A stretch of DNA of 64,000 nt from Noviherbaspirillum sedimenti (GTDB lineage: Bacteria > Pseudomonadota > Gammaproteobacteria > Burkholderiales > Burkholderiaceae_D): positions 186,001 through 250,000 of the forward strand of contig NZ_QYUQ01000002.1 in assembly GCF_003590835.1 (NCBI RefSeq), written 5' to 3'. The translations under genes and the position numbers were made by a program. Every line of letters starts with the position of its first letter. Position 1 is the first letter of the stretch. The notes under the pieces are model-generated. The model saw nothing but the letters and a program-made list of their open reading frames with translations, ran no database searches and was not told the origin of the DNA. This document shows positions 63,384 through 64,000 of the stretch, piece by piece.

Positions 63384-63847
63384 GTTGGCACCAAGAGGAT
63401 CAATTCCTGCATATTGGATAACGGAATTGGTCGCGGGTTTGGCCTTATTACTTTCCCTTACAAATTGGGGCCTTGCACTGGCAGCTTGTGTGCGGTCCTT
63501 ATGTCGGTGAGAAAAGCCGCCCAAGGCATGGTGAAAATTGGGGTATAATGGAGTGTTACTTCGGATAAGGACTTGGCTGCTACCCTGGACTTTCTGAAGC
63601 CTGAGGTGACGCGCAGATTGAATCAACTGCAGCGCGCCATGCACTTTCATTTTTTGTCGTTCGCACAAGAGCGACAGTTTCATCGTATTTTTCAAAGCGT
63701 TTGCATTTTCTCCCTGCAGTCGGGAGTGCGACCAGCGCGCATCGTCGCGAGCTGCTCCAGGACGACACTGATATTGTCGGCCAGACAAATGACTGCGTGT
63801 AACGCATGCCGCCAGTCCTGGTTGCTGCAATTTTTATAGGAGCCCGA

Positions 63848-64000
63848 ATGGCTAAAGAAGAACTTCTTGAAATGAATGGCAAGGTTGCCGAAGTACTGCC
63901 CGATTCCCGTTATCGTGTTGATCTGGAAAACGGTCATCAATTGATCGCTTATACCTCCGGAAAAATGCGTCAGCATCACATCCGTATTCTGGCTGGTGAC
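63848..64000 (+). CDS. infA: Translation initiation factor IF-1 (partial, second paralogue type)
   Basis: The first 51 codons, cut by the window end; IF-1 is normally about 72 residues. [47 protein letters not shown] is the S1-type OB fold of IF-1. AGGAG lies five bases before the ATG. The sequence is the variant that in Burkholderiales occurs as a second, free-standing copy besides the one in the ribosomal-protein operon (from memory). Confidence 0.93.
   Translation, partial: MAKEELLEMNGKVAEVLPDSRYRVDLENGHQLIAYTSGKMRQHHIRILAGD

Noticed and set aside
63542..63547. TATAAT upstream of infA as a promoter
   Set aside because: A good -10 by itself, but no convincing -35 is visible, and it lies 300 bases from the gene; left unannotated.
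1..64000. CRISPR array or cas genes
   Set aside because: No series of regularly spaced direct repeats was seen in the window.

Overview
The window looks like the chromosome of a betaproteobacterium of the order Burkholderiales, most probably an Oxalobacteraceae relative (Herminiimonas, Collimonas or Herbaspirillum type). The grounds are gene order from memory: yicC-gmk-rpoZ-spoT facing greB, a kinase/phosphatase pair followed by rph-rdgB-hemW, and a second IF-1 paralogue at the right edge. The assignment is an inference from synteny and protein character; no search was run.

Bases 1-21.3 kb are mainly housekeeping. They hold an MFS exporter tail, an RraA-like protein, an FNR-like regulator, isocitrate lyase with stacked palindromes in its upstream region, RlmJ, an EAL-HDOD protein, GreB, the SpoT/omega/Gmk/YicC block, a Ser/Thr kinase with its PP2C phosphatase, RNase PH, RdgB and HemW. 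The usual rph-rdgB-hemW series is split twice: by a four-gene cassette that looks like metal (probably copper) acquisition (DUF2946 protein, TonB receptor, secreted BNR-propeller protein, thioredoxin-like protein), and by a lone tnpB element of the IS200/IS605 group whose RuvC-II glutamate appears to be replaced.

Bases 21.4-35.8 kb are an integrated element in the 3' end of a tRNA-Ser(UGA) gene. It is bounded by a 16-bp direct repeat, with the old tRNA terminator now beyond the far repeat. It has a P4-type integrase, AlpA, a primase-helicase with a possible iteron origin, and a tightly coupled late operon running from a lambda gpE-type major capsid protein through small proteins to a tape-measure protein. 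No terminase, portal, tail-tube or lysis gene is recognisable. This capsid-plus-tape-measure satellite-like layout is the most unusual system in the window. Its tape-measure gene is now broken by a cleanly bounded IS630-family insertion.

Bases 35.9-47.8 kb are a cobalamin locus. A DUF1636 protein is followed by a B12 riboswitch, then btuB and a compact run of B12 transport, late corrinoid synthesis and salvage genes (cobB, cobP, btuF, btuC, btuD, cobO, bluB, cobD/cbiB, cobC, cobQ). Uptake, adenosylation, amidation, aminopropanol attachment, nucleotide activation and DMB synthesis are covered; the early corrin-ring enzymes and CobS/CobT are not in view.

Bases 47.9-60.9 kb carry small unidentified proteins, a hemerythrin protein, the prkA-yeaH-spoVR stress operon with a divergent sigma-54 activator, relics of a two-component system around a Crp-family regulator, a CsbD protein, a CHRD lipoprotein and a secreted nuclease-like protein. 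The window closes with mobA-moeA, a small lipoprotein and the start of infA.
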